Source: CAVVSD01 sp963837655 (GTDB lineage Bacteria; Actinomycetota; Thermoleophilia; Solirubrobacterales; Solirubrobacteraceae). From it: a DNA stretch of 64,000 bases. The stretch lies in contig CAWIOK010000002.1 of the NCBI GenBank assembly GCA_963837655.1, forward strand, positions 248,001 through 312,000, read 5' to 3'. The position numbers and the translations under genes were made by a program. How positions within the stretch are numbered: the stretch's first letter is position 1; the number at the start of each line of letters is the position of its first letter. Positions 45,148 through 53,793 of the stretch are shown here, one piece after another. The notes under the pieces are model-generated. The model had not been told where the DNA came from. It did not search any database and worked only from the letters and a program-made list of their open reading frames with translations.

Positions 45148-46239
45148 ATGTCCACCGAATCTTCCGAGCGTCCCGGCCTCGAGGGCGTCGTCGCCTTCGC
45201 GACCGAGATCTCCGAGCCCGACCGCGATGGCGGCGCCCTGCGCTACCGCGGCGTCGACCTGGGCGATCTCGCGGGTCGCGTCCCCTTCGAGCGCGTCTGG
45301 GGCCTCCTCGTCGACGGCGATCCCGATCCCGGCCTCGCGCCCGCGGGCGACGACGTCCTGCCCGTCCGCTCCGGCGACGCCCGCGCCGACCTGCAGGCGT
45401 CGGTCGCGATGCTCGCGCCCGCTTGGGGCGTCGCGCCGCTGATCGACGTCGACGCCGGCACGACCCGCGATGTCCTCGCGCGCGCATCGGCCATGCTGCT
45501 GTCCTTCGCGGCCCAGTCGGCCCGCGGTCCCGACCTCGCGCCGGTCCCGCAGGACGTGATCGACCAGGGCAGGACGCTCGCCGAGCGCTTCCTGCTCGCA
45601 TGGCGCGGCGACGCCGATCCCGCGGACGCCCAGGCCATCGACGCCTACTGGGTGTCGGCGGCCGAGCACGGGATGAACGCGTCGACGTTCACCGCCCGCG
45701 TCGTCGCGTCGACCGGGGCCGATGCCCCCGCCGCCCTCAGCGCTGCGATCGGAGCCTTGTCGGGCCCGCTGCACGGCGGCGCCCCGTCTCGCGTGCTGCG
45801 GATGCTCGACGAGGTCGAGCGCACCGGTGACGCGTTGGCGTGGGTCCGCGCCGCGCTGGATCGCGGGGAGCGTCTCATGGGCTTCGGTCACCGCGTCTAC
45901 CGGGCGGAGGACCCACGGGCCCGCGTGCTGCGCCGGGCGGCCCAGGAGCTGGACGCCCCGCGGTTCGCCGCTGCGCAGGAGCTCGAGCGCGCCGCGCTGG
46001 ACGAGCTGCGGGCCCGCAAGCCCGATCGCGTCCTCGCCACGAATGTCGAGTTCTGGTCTGCCGTCGTCCTCGACCGCGCCCGGGTCCCGCAGGACCTCTT
46101 CACGGCGCTGTTCGCCTGCGCGCGGAGCGCCGGCTGGTCGGCGCACATCCTCGAGCAGCGCCGGACGGGTCGGCTGATCCGGCCGACCGCCGTCTACATC
46201 GGCCCGTCGGAGCGCACTCTGGAGCCGTCCGCCGCGTAG
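45148..46239 (+). CDS. Citrate synthase (type II-like, short)
   Basis: 363 aa. Condenses acetyl-CoA (or propionyl-CoA) with oxaloacetate. Active-site motifs are intact: AEHGMNASTF near residue 171, GPLHGGAPSRVL near 206, MGFGHRVYRAEDPRARVL near 243, and NVEFWSAVVLD near 310. Its regulator-like paralogue is divergent, 60 bases away. Methylcitrate synthase is an alternative. Confidence 0.92.
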   Translation: MSTESSERPGLEGVVAFATEISEPDRDGGALRYRGVDLGDLAGRVPFERVWGLLVDGDPDPGLAPAGDDVLPVRSGDARADLQASVAMLAPAWGVAPLIDVDAGTTRDVLARASAMLLSFAAQSARGPDLAPVPQDVIDQGRTLAERFLLAWRGDADPADAQAIDAYWVSAAEHGMNASTFTARVVASTGADAPAALSAAIGALSGPLHGGAPSRVLRMLDEVERTGDALAWVRAALDRGERLMGFGHRVYRAEDPRARVLRRAAQELDAPRFAAAQELERAALDELRARKPDRVLATNVEFWSAVVLDRARVPQDLFTALFACARSAGWSAHILEQRRTGRLIRPTAVYIGPSERTLEPSAA

Positions 46240-46249
46240 CCTGGGCGGC

Positions 46250-47926
46250 GTGCGCTTCGGGATCTTCTTCGAGCATCAGCTGCCGCGCCCCTGGGGCGTC
46301 GACGACGAGCACGACCTGCTCCAGGACGCCCTGGAGCAGGTCGAGGTCGCGGAGCGCTCGGGCGTCGAGTACGCCTGGCAGGTGGAGCACCACTTCCTCG
46401 AGGAGTACTCCCACGGATCGGCCTCCGACGTGTTCCTCGCCGCGGCGTCCCAGCGCGCGAAGCGCATCCGCCTCGGGTTCGGGATCCTGCCCCTTCCGGT
46501 CGGCTATCAGCACCCCGCCCGCGTCGCCGAGACGGTCGCAACCCTCGACCTCATCTCGAGCGGGAGGGTTGAGTTCGGCACGGGGGAGACCGGCAGCGGC
46601 GTGGAACTCGCCGGATTCGGGGTCGACCGGGCGACGAAGCGCGCCCAGTGGGAGGAGTCGATCGACGCGGTCACGCGGATGTTCGTCGAGGAGCCCTACG
46701 CGGGAGCGGACGGGCGCTACGTGAAGATGCCGCCGCGCAACGTCGTGCCCAAGCCGCGCCAGCGGCCGCATCCGCCGCTGTGGGTCGCGTGCTCGCGACG
46801 CGAGACGATCCGCATGGCCGCACGCCGCGGTATCGGTGCGCTGAGCTTCTCCTTCGTGGAGCCCGAGGAGGCGGGGACGTGGGTGCGCGAGTACGAGTCG
46901 ATCATCGCCTCCGAGCAGTGCATGCCCGCCGGCTTCGCGGTCAACCCGCGCGTCGCGGTCACGGTGCCGATGCACGTGCATCGCGACGAGGCGACGGCGA
47001 TCGAGCGCGGCATCGACGGTGCCCACTTCTTCGGCTACGCGCTCGCGCACTACTACGTCTTCGGCGAGCACCGGCCCGGGCGCACGAACGTCTGGGAGGA
47101 GTTCCAGGCACGGCGCGAGGACGTCGGCTTCGCGCGCGGCGCGATCGAGGCGGCGGGCGACGCGCTGGGGATCAAGGTCCTCGAGCAGGGCCTCGGATCG
47201 CTGCGCGGCGCCGTCGGCACGCCCGACCAGGTCCGCGATCTCCTGCGCCGCTACGAGGAGGCCGGGGTCGACCAGGTCCTGTTCGTCATGCAGGCGGGCC
47301 GCACGCGCCACGAGCACATCTGCGAGGCGCTCGAGCTGTTCGGCGCCGAGATCGCACCGGAGTTCGCGGCCCGCGCGGACGCCGCGGACGCGGCCCGCGA
47401 CGAGCGCCTGGCCCCGGCGATCGACGCTGCGCTCGCACGCCGCATGCCGCCGCGCATGCTCGAGGAGGTCGCACCGGTCGCTCCGCTCGATGACGGCCCG
47501 CCGCGGCAGCGCAGGTCGCCTGCCGAGATGCTCGCATCGGTCGTCTCCCGGATCCCCGACCGCGGGCTGGAGCGGACCGTCGGCTCCGATGCTGCGCTCA
47601 CGGTCCTGTTCATGGGCATGACGCGCCGCTTCGACGCGTCGCGCGCAAACTGCTTCGAGGGCGAGCTGCAGTACGTCCTGCGCCAGTCCGGGGGAGAGCC
47701 CAAGGTGTGGACCGTCATCGTCGAGGGCGACCACGCGCGGGCGGAGCACCGCCCGGCACGGGACCCGGCGCTCACGGTCGGGATGTCCCTGTCGGACATC
47801 GCCCGTGTCGCGGCGGGCGAGCTCGACCTCGCCGCCGCGGTGTTCGACGGCCGCATCGAGCTCAACGGCGACCTCCAGGTCGCGCTGCGGCTCGGCCCGA
47901 TGTTCGGCGCGCCGAGTCCGATCTAG
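46250..47926 (+). CDS. LLM flavin monooxygenase fused to SCP2-like sterol-carrier domain
   Basis: 558 aa. Residues 1-370 are a luciferase-like monooxygenase (MRFGIFFEHQLPRPW, YAWQVEHHFLEEYSH, GRVEFGTGETGSGVELAGFG, LWVACSRRETIRMAARRG). After a linker, residues ~440-558 follow the SCP2 pattern (KVWTVIVEGDHARAEHRPA, DPALTVGMSLSDIARVAAGE, AAAVFDGRIELNGDLQVALRL). The SCP2 domain binds lipids or sterols, so the enzyme may oxidise a hydrophobic substrate delivered in the same chain. It starts at GTG 46250, 11 bases after citrate synthase, so probably in one operon. Confidence 0.85.
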   Translation: MRFGIFFEHQLPRPWGVDDEHDLLQDALEQVEVAERSGVEYAWQVEHHFLEEYSHGSASDVFLAAASQRAKRIRLGFGILPLPVGYQHPARVAETVATLDLISSGRVEFGTGETGSGVELAGFGVDRATKRAQWEESIDAVTRMFVEEPYAGADGRYVKMPPRNVVPKPRQRPHPPLWVACSRRETIRMAARRGIGALSFSFVEPEEAGTWVREYESIIASEQCMPAGFAVNPRVAVTVPMHVHRDEATAIERGIDGAHFFGYALAHYYVFGEHRPGRTNVWEEFQARREDVGFARGAIEAAGDALGIKVLEQGLGSLRGAVGTPDQVRDLLRRYEEAGVDQVLFVMQAGRTRHEHICEALELFGAEIAPEFAARADAADAARDERLAPAIDAALARRMPPRMLEEVAPVAPLDDGPPRQRRSPAEMLASVVSRIPDRGLERTVGSDAALTVLFMGMTRRFDASRANCFEGELQYVLRQSGGEPKVWTVIVEGDHARAEHRPARDPALTVGMSLSDIARVAAGELDLAAAVFDGRIELNGDLQVALRLGPMFGAPSPI

Positions 47927-48522
47927 GAGTCCTGGGGCACGCGGTAGACGACGAACCAGTCGCCCTCGTGCAGGACCTCGCCGTCGCCGAGCTCCTCGCG
48001 CAGCCGGTCGCCGGTCAGGTACCGCTTGAACACGCGATGGCGCGAGCCGTCGTCAAGCACCCGCTCCTGCCACTCCTCATCGGGCACGCCCGCGCGCCGC
48101 GCGGAGTCGACGATCACCATCTCGGTCGCCACGCGACGGGCCTGGGCGACGAACGCCTCGCGCTCGTCCGGCAGCAGATGCCCGTAGAAGTGCCCGGTCA
48201 CGAGCCGGTCGAACGACCCGTCGGCGAACGGCAGCGGCACGGCATCGCCGACCACCACGCGGGCGTGCGGCATCCGGGCCGACGCCACACGGACCATCTC
48301 CGGGCTCTGGTCGAGCCCGACGACCTCGCCGCGCAGGTGGCGGGTCAGGAAGCCGGTCCCGCACGCGACGTCGAGCACGTGCGCGGGCGGCAGCGAGGCG
48401 AGGACTCCGGTCAGCTGCGCGGTCTCCTCCGCCCAGCCCGGCCGGTCACGCTGCGCGAACAGGCCCGTGCCATGCCACCAGTCGTCGTACTCGCGCGCCC
48501 GCCGGTCGTAGTAGGCGCGCAT
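47923..48522 (-). CDS. Class I SAM-dependent methyltransferase
   Basis: About 199 aa from ATG 48522 (GTGs at 48543 and 48549 are also possible). RAYYDRRAREYDDWWHG leads into the SAM-binding motif HVLDVACGTGFLTRHLRG, GLDQSPEMVRVA, and VVGDAVPLPFADGSFD with LVTGHFYGHL. Substrate unknown. It is convergent with the LLM-SCP2 gene; their stops overlap by four bases. Confidence 0.88.
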   Translation of the reverse strand: MRAYYDRRAREYDDWWHGTGLFAQRDRPGWAEETAQLTGVLASLPPAHVLDVACGTGFLTRHLRGEVVGLDQSPEMVRVASARMPHARVVVGDAVPLPFADGSFDRLVTGHFYGHLLPDEREAFVAQARRVATEMVIVDSARRAGVPDEEWQERVLDDGSRHRVFKRYLTGDRLREELGDGEVLHEGDWFVVYRVPQDS

Positions 48523-48628
48523 CTCGTCGTCAACGATCCGCACGATCACCGAGGCTACGGAGATCCGATGTCGAGGACCCTGCGGTGGCTCCGACCTCTC
48601 CCTGACCCAGCCCAAGGAGGCCAGACCG

Positions 48629-48991
48629 ATGAGGTACATGCTGATGATCTACGACAACCCCGACACGAGGGAGCTCTTCACGAGTCCCGAGGGCAGCGGG
48701 CTCATGGCGGAGATGGAAACGCTCATGGCGCAGCTCACCGAGTCCGGCGAGCTCGTCGGGGGCGAGGCGCTCGCCGATCCGTCGAACACCCGCACCGTCC
48801 GCGTCCAGCAGGGCGTCCCCGTGGTCACCGACGGCCCGCTCGCGGAGGCGAAGGAGCACTTCGGCGGGTATCTCATCGTCGAATGCGAGACGGTCGACCG
48901 CGCCGTGGAGATCGCGGGCGCGTGGCCCAGCGCGCGGTTCAGCCCTATGGAGGTCCGGCCGATGATGGACCCCGCCGGGATGGAGATGTGA
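48629..48991 (+). CDS. YCII-related (DGPF) small protein
   Basis: 120 aa, YCII family. It starts RYMLMIYDNPD, with VTDGPLAEAKEHFGGYLIVEC the hallmark DGP box and EVRPMMDP the end. These proteins are almost always encoded just before an ECF sigma factor, as here (GTGA overlap). Their function is unclear. AAGGAGG precedes the ATG. Confidence 0.93.
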   Translation: MRYMLMIYDNPDTRELFTSPEGSGLMAEMETLMAQLTESGELVGGEALADPSNTRTVRVQQGVPVVTDGPLAEAKEHFGGYLIVECETVDRAVEIAGAWPSARFSPMEVRPMMDPAGMEM

Positions 48992-50214
48992 TCGACGGCC
49001 CGCGCGTCGAGCACCTGCTGCGCGAGGCGGCGCCGCAGGTCCTCGGCGCGCTGGTCCGGCGCTACGGATCCTTCGATGCGTGCGAGGACGCCCTCCAGGA
49101 GGCGCTGCTGGCCGCCGCGCGCCAGTGGCCACGCGACGGCATCCCCGAGCACCCTCATGGCTGGTTGGTCGCGGTTGCCTCCAGGCGGCTCGTCGACGAG
49201 GTGCGCAGCGACGTCGCTCGGCGCCGGCGCGAGGAGGGTGCCGCGGCGGTCGCGGAGGCCGACGAGCGCTCGCAGGCGCCGGGCGTCGAGCGCCCACGCG
49301 AGCACGACGACACCCTCACCCTCCTGCTGCTGTGCTGCCACCCGGCGCTGTCGCCCGCCTCCCAGATCGCCCTCACGCTTCGCGCCGTCGGGGGTCTGAC
49401 GACGGCGGAGATCGCCAGCGCGTTCCTCGTCCCCGAGGCGACGATGGCCCAGCGCATCAGTCGCGCCAAGGCGACGATCCGCGGCCGCGGGTTCGCGCCG
49501 CCGCCGGCCGACGAGCTGGCGGAGCGCATGCGTGTCGCGGAGCACGTCCTGTACCTCGTCTTCAACGAGGGCTACACGGCCTCGTCGGGCCCCGATCTGC
49601 AGCGCACGGAGCTCGCCGACGATGCGATTCGGCTGACCCGGCTGCTGCGCAGGCTCGCCCCGGGCGACGACGAGGTCGCCGGGCTGCTCGCCCTCATGCT
49701 GCTCACCGACGCGCGGCGGGCCGCGCGAACGGGAGAGGGCGGCGCGCTCGTCCCGCTCGCCGAGCAGGACCGGTCGCTCTGGGACCGCGTCGCGATCGCC
49801 GAGGGGATCGCCTTGGTCGAGGAGGCGCTCGCGAGCGGGCCGCTTGGCCCCTACCAGCTGCAGGCGGCGATCGCGGCCGTGCACGCGGAGGCACCCGACG
49901 CGCAGGCGACCGACTGGCCGCAGGTGCTCGCGCTCTACGGGCTGCTGGATCGGATCGCCCCGGGCCCGACCGTCGCGCTGAACCGCGCGGTGGCCGTGGG
50001 GATGGTCGACGGGCCGCGTGCGGGTCTGGACGCACTCGATGGGATCGAGGGGATGGACGGGCACCACCGCCTGGATGCGGTGCGCGCGCACCTGCTGGAG
50101 ATGGCGGGCGACCGGGAGGCGGCCCGGGATGCGTACGCGGTCGCCGCCCGGCGGACGACGAGCCTGCCGGAGCGGCGCTACCTCGAAGGGCGGGCGGCGC
50201 GGCTACGCCCGTGA
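48988..50214 (+). CDS. ECF42-type RNA polymerase sigma factor
   Basis: 408 aa. Sigma region 2 (GALVRRYGSFDACEDALQEALLAA) and region 4 (ALTLRAVGGLTTAEIASAFL, TMAQRISRAKATIRG) are followed by the DUF6596 helical C-terminal extension (HVLYLVFNEGYTASSGPDL, LLTDARRAARTGEGG, ALNRAVAVGMVDGP), which replaces an anti-sigma factor in this group. The GTG start overlaps the YCII stop. Targets unknown. Confidence 0.93.
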   Translation: MIDGPRVEHLLREAAPQVLGALVRRYGSFDACEDALQEALLAAARQWPRDGIPEHPHGWLVAVASRRLVDEVRSDVARRRREEGAAAVAEADERSQAPGVERPREHDDTLTLLLLCCHPALSPASQIALTLRAVGGLTTAEIASAFLVPEATMAQRISRAKATIRGRGFAPPPADELAERMRVAEHVLYLVFNEGYTASSGPDLQRTELADDAIRLTRLLRRLAPGDDEVAGLLALMLLTDARRAARTGEGGALVPLAEQDRSLWDRVAIAEGIALVEEALASGPLGPYQLQAAIAAVHAEAPDAQATDWPQVLALYGLLDRIAPGPTVALNRAVAVGMVDGPRAGLDALDGIEGMDGHHRLDAVRAHLLEMAGDREAARDAYAVAARRTTSLPERRYLEGRAARLRP

Positions 50215-50288
50215 GCGCAATCGCGCCACGACTGCGCCGGGAATGACCGGTTCTCGTGCCGCGCGTCGTTGGTTGTGGTGTGACCGCC

Positions 50289-50483
50289 ATGGATGCACGC
50301 GAGCTGCTCATGCGTCTGATCGCGGAGCGCTACGACGCCCACGACGCCGGCCTCGGTGACGACCTCGCCTTCATGGCCGAGCTCGAGGCGGACATCGTCG
50401 AGTGCCGCGATGTCGTCGTGACGCTCTCGGTCGTCGAGATCGCTGTCCTGCGGGCCCAGATCGAGACGCCGTTGCAGGGCTGA
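50289..50483 (+). CDS. Small acidic protein, unknown
   Basis: 64 aa, mostly helical and acidic (LLMRLIAERYDAHDAGLGDDL, AELEADIVECRDVVVTLSVVEI). ATG 50289 or GTG 50280. It lies between the sigma factor and imuB. No family is recognised. Confidence 0.45.
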   Translation: MDARELLMRLIAERYDAHDAGLGDDLAFMAELEADIVECRDVVVTLSVVEIAVLRAQIETPLQG

Positions 50484-50537
50484 GCAGGGCTTTCCCGGAT
50501 GGAGTGCTCGCGCCCTTCCTTCCATCCGCAGATGATG

Positions 50538-50551
50538 CGAACATACGTTCG
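50538..50551. promoter_or_regulatory. SOS box of imuB
   Basis: CGAAC-ATAC-GTTCG, a perfect LexA operator ending three bases before the imuB ATG. No Shine-Dalgarno fits between them, so the transcript is probably leaderless or nearly so. Confidence 0.9.
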
Positions 50552-50554
50552 ACC

Positions 50555-51742
50555 ATGATCGTCTGCGTGCTGCTTCCCCGCTTCGAACTCGCCATTGCCG
50601 CCGGCGGCCGGAGGGCGCTGCTCGGCGACCCTGCGGCACTCGCTCCCGAGCCGGGGCGCGAGCAGCTCGTGGGGGAGGTCTCACCGGCCGCCGAGGCGTT
50701 CGGCATCCACCCTGGCATGCGGCTGGGCGAGGCGCTCGCCCGCTGTCCCGCGCTGCATCTCGTGCCTCCCGACCCGGTCGGGGTCGCCGATGCCTGGGAG
50801 GGCGTCATCGCACGCCTCGAGGGCATCGGTGCGCGGGTCGAGCCGGTCCGCGCCGGCGAGGCGTGCTTCGATGCCACGGGCCTGCGCCGCCTGCACGGGG
50901 GGCACATCGACGGAGTCGTCGCCGCGGTGCGCGCCGCCCTCGCGGGCGCCGATGCCGGCACGCCTCGCCTCGGCCTCGGGCCGTCACGGTTCGCTGCGAT
51001 GGCCGCCGCCGAGCAGGCCCGCACGCGCCGGCCCGGCCAGGTCACGGGGGCGGCCGATCTCGCGCGCCTGCCCGTCGCGCTCCTGCGCAGGAGGGAGACG
51101 ACGGCGGCCCTTCCGGAGCCGCTCGAGCGGCTGGGCATCGGGACGCTCGGGCAGGTCGCCGCGCTGAAGCGCTCGGCGCTGGGCGATCGCTTCGGCGTCG
51201 CCGGGCTCGTCGCCCACGACCTCGCCCGCGGCCGTGACACGCCGCTGCGCCCGCGCAAGGTGGGGGAGACGCTCGAGGAGACGCTGGAGCTGCCCGAGTC
51301 GGCCTCAGGGCCCCAGCTCGAGCGGGCGCTCGCCCTGCTCATCGACCGGCTCCTGGCCCGCCCCGAGCGGGATGGGCGGGCGGTGCGGGTCGCGATCATG
51401 GCGGCCCGCCTCGTCGAGGGGGGCACGTGGCGTGAGCGGGTCGTGTTCCGCGAGCCGACGTCGGACGCTGCGCGGATGCGGCTCGTCCTCGCTCCCCGGC
51501 TGGCGACGTTGCCCGCCCCGGCCGAGACGCTGCGGCTGGCTGCCGAGCGCTTCGGGGCCGGGCACGTCCAGGGCACCGCGCTGTTCGAGGACGGCGCCGA
51601 GCAGCGCAGAGGGCGCCTGCGCGAGGCGATCCGGCAGTCGCGCGCGGCGGCCGGGCCCGGCGCGGCCCTCCGCGTGCTGGAGGTCGATCCGGGCTCCCGC
51701 GTGCCCGAGCGGCGCGCTGTGCTGACCCCCTTCCAGCCATGA
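50555..51742 (+). CDS. imuB: ImuB-like Y-family polymerase homologue
   Basis: 395 aa. Fold elements of Y-family polymerases are present (AFGIHPGMRLGEALARCPAL, VRAGEACFDATGLRRLHGG, LGLGPSRFAAMAAAEQA, LERLGIGTLGQVAAL), but the first catalytic Asp pair is replaced by LLPRFELAIA, as in ImuB, which acts as a clamp-binding scaffold for DnaE2 in damage-induced mutagenesis. It is followed by a DUF6504 gene (ATGA overlap), as is common in actinobacteria. No imuA is adjacent; dnaE2 is 10 kb away. Confidence 0.9.
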   Translation: MIVCVLLPRFELAIAAGGRRALLGDPAALAPEPGREQLVGEVSPAAEAFGIHPGMRLGEALARCPALHLVPPDPVGVADAWEGVIARLEGIGARVEPVRAGEACFDATGLRRLHGGHIDGVVAAVRAALAGADAGTPRLGLGPSRFAAMAAAEQARTRRPGQVTGAADLARLPVALLRRRETTAALPEPLERLGIGTLGQVAALKRSALGDRFGVAGLVAHDLARGRDTPLRPRKVGETLEETLELPESASGPQLERALALLIDRLLARPERDGRAVRVAIMAARLVEGGTWRERVVFREPTSDAARMRLVLAPRLATLPAPAETLRLAAERFGAGHVQGTALFEDGAEQRRGRLREAIRQSRAAAGPGAALRVLEVDPGSRVPERRAVLTPFQP

Positions 51743-51987
51743 CCAAGCCTCTGCGCCGCCTGGGCGAGCCGCGGTCCGCGGGGGTCGTCGCGGGCACGGG
51801 CGGGCGCCCGCGAAGCGTCGAGGGGCGCGAGGTCGACGCGGTGCGCGAGTCCTGGCTGGTGGAGGACCGGTGGTGGACGGCGCAGCCGGTGCGCCGGCGC
51901 TACTGGGAGGTGGTCACGACGTGCGGGCGCAACATCGTGGTGTTCCACGAGCTGGAGGACGGGGGGTGGTTCCTGCAGCGCGGATGA
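51739..51987 (+). CDS. DUF6504-like ImuB partner
   Basis: 82 aa. Aromatic- and Arg-rich: VRESWLVEDRWWTAQPVRRR, YWEVVTTCGRNIVVFHE, GGWFLQRG. It matches the small DUF6504 protein that follows imuB in many actinobacteria. The ATG overlaps the imuB TGA. Presumably SOS-induced; role unknown. Confidence 0.85.
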   Translation: MTKPLRRLGEPRSAGVVAGTGGRPRSVEGREVDAVRESWLVEDRWWTAQPVRRRYWEVVTTCGRNIVVFHELEDGGWFLQRG

Positions 51988-52019
51988 CTTCACGTACTCC
52001 CGGGGGAGTACGACGCGGA

Positions 52020-52474
52020 CTTCGCCGGGAGGATGACGGCGCCGCGGGGGCTCGCTACGGTCTGCGCGCGCAGCTGACGTCGCGCACGGACCGGCTCGGT
52101 CCTGTCGAGCGGGACGCACTCCTCGCGGGCGCGCTGTCCCTGGCCGTGCTGGTGTGCTCGGCGACCGATGGGCAGGGCCCGTCGACGCGGCGGTTGATCG
52201 AGGCGTCGCCCTCCAGCCGGAGGCCAGCTTCACAAGGACGGGCGCGAACGGGCGCTCGACGAGCTGACCGCGCGTGAGCGCGAGGTCCTCGGGCTGGTCG
52301 GCGCAGGGCTGAGCGACGGTGAGATCGCCGAGCGACTCGTCCTCTCGCCACTCACCGCGAAGACCCACGTGTCGCGGCTGTTCATGAAGCTCGGCGCCCG
52401 CGACCGCGCGCAGCCCGTCGTGCTCGCCTACGAGAGGGTCTTGTCGTCGCCGGCCAGCGGCCGGCGCCGATCGC
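52020..52474 (+). pseudogene. LuxR-type regulator remnant
   Basis: From about 52240 the frame reads ELTAREREVLGLVGAGLSDG and EIAERLVLSPLTAKTHVSRL, a full NarL/LuxR HTH, ending FMKLGARDRAQPVVLAYERV without its receiver. Ahead of it, a different frame holds RAQLTSRTDRLGPVERDALL, a fragment that may be part of a lost sensor or receiver. No complete start or stop exists; this is a decayed regulator between the imuB pair and the SDR. Confidence 0.55.
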
Positions 52475-53222
52475 CTAGCCGCGAGCCGCGAACTCCGTCG
52501 CGACGATCCGCTCGCCGTGGACGCCGTCGGCGGCGGGCGACGCGAGCCAGACGATCGGGGGTCCCATCACCGCCGGGATCCAGCAGGCCGGCGCGAAGCT
52601 CCTGGGGGACGTCCTCGGGGATCATCCCGCTCTCCGTCGCGCCCCCGGGCAGCAGGATGTTGAGCGTCACCGGGCCGCTCTCGAGGTCGGCGGCCATGAC
52701 GCGTGCGAGCGCCTCGACGCCGGCACCCGACGGCCCGTAGGGAGCGAAGCCTGCTCGGGTCATCGTCGACTCGTTCATCGAGATCACGACGACGCGGCCG
52801 CCGCCGGCGGCGAGCATGCGCGGCACGACCTCGCGCGCGGCGAGGAACGTCCCCGTGATCTTCGTTGCCACCACGTCGCGGAACGCCCCCGGAGCGGCGT
52901 CCCAGAACGGCGCGGGATCGGTCAGGAAGTCCGGGTTCACCGTCCGCTGACCGATGCCTGCGTTGCACACGAGCAGGTCGATGCCGCCGAAGAGGTCGTA
53001 CACGACGTCGACACCGGTCCGCACCGACTCCTCGTCGCGCACGTCGAGCGCGACGCCGGTCGCCCCGCCGCCCAGCTCGGCGGCGGCGCCATCGCACCGC
53101 GCCTGGTCGCGCCCGGTGACCGCGACGCACGCGCCCGCATCTACCAGCGCGACGGCCATCGCCCGTCCCAGCCCGCTGGTCGCCCCCGTGACGAGCGCTC
53201 TCGTACCTGTGAGATCTGCCAC
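52475..53222 (-). CDS. SDR-family oxidoreductase, C-terminus frameshifted
   Basis: Classical SDR: TGATSGLGRAMA near residue 12, NAGIGQRTVNPDF near 89, VVISMNES with the catalytic Ser, YGPSGAG in place of the usual YxxxK (Lys changed to Ala/Gly, so activity is doubtful). As printed, it runs to 52428 with an Arg-rich nonsense tail. Removing one base from GGGATCC at 52575-52581 restores LLDPAVMGPPIVWLASPAAD, GVHGERIVATEFAARG and a TAG at 52475; 748 nt is a multiple of three plus one. Confidence 0.78.
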
Positions 53223-53343
53223 CCCGGCAGCGTAGGTCGTCCCGAGGGTGCAGGTCCCGCCCGCCGGCTACTCCCGGGGAAGCAGCGCGGGTCGCGGCCG
53301 GGGGCCGACGACGTGGGAGCGCGCCGTCTTCAGCATCGCCTCC

Positions 53344-53786
53344 ATGACCCCTCCACGCTCCTCCAACCCGTACGAGCGGAGCGCCCTCGGTCGGCTCGCG
53401 GCGTTCGCGTTCCACCGGCGCGGCCTCGTGCTGCTCGCCTGGGTGGCCGCTGCGATCAGCGCCTTCGCGCCCGGCAGCGCGGCGGTCGGCGCCTACGCGA
53501 CGCCCGCCTCGGAGTCCAAGGCCGCGGCGACGGTGTTGAGGAGCTCTTCGACGGGCGCTCGCAGTACTCAATGGACCTGGTGGAGCGCACGCGACAGGTG
53601 TTCCTCAAGGTGATCGGCCTGGGGCTCGCCAGGATCCTGGTCGACGCGACGATCGTGCGGATGGTGCTGGTGCCCGCCGTGATGCAGCTGCTCGGCGAAC
53701 GCAACTGGTGGCTCCCGCGCTGGCTGGACCGCATGCTGCCGCGAGCCCGCCTCGAAGGCCCCGGGCCCGTGGCGGAGGCAGTGTGA
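53344..53786 (+). pseudogene. Collapsed MMPL-family transporter
   Basis: The first ~70 codons (ALGRLAAFAFHRRGLVLLAWVA, AVGAYATPASESKAAATV) are the start of an MMPL/RND-type lipid transporter. Directly after, in another frame, the last ~65 codons follow (VIGLGLARILVDATIVRMVL, LLGERNWWLPRWLDRMLPRA). More than 500 intervening residues and nearly all helices are missing. One large deletion plus a frame change; non-functional. Confidence 0.8.
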
Positions 53787-53793
53787 CGGCCGC

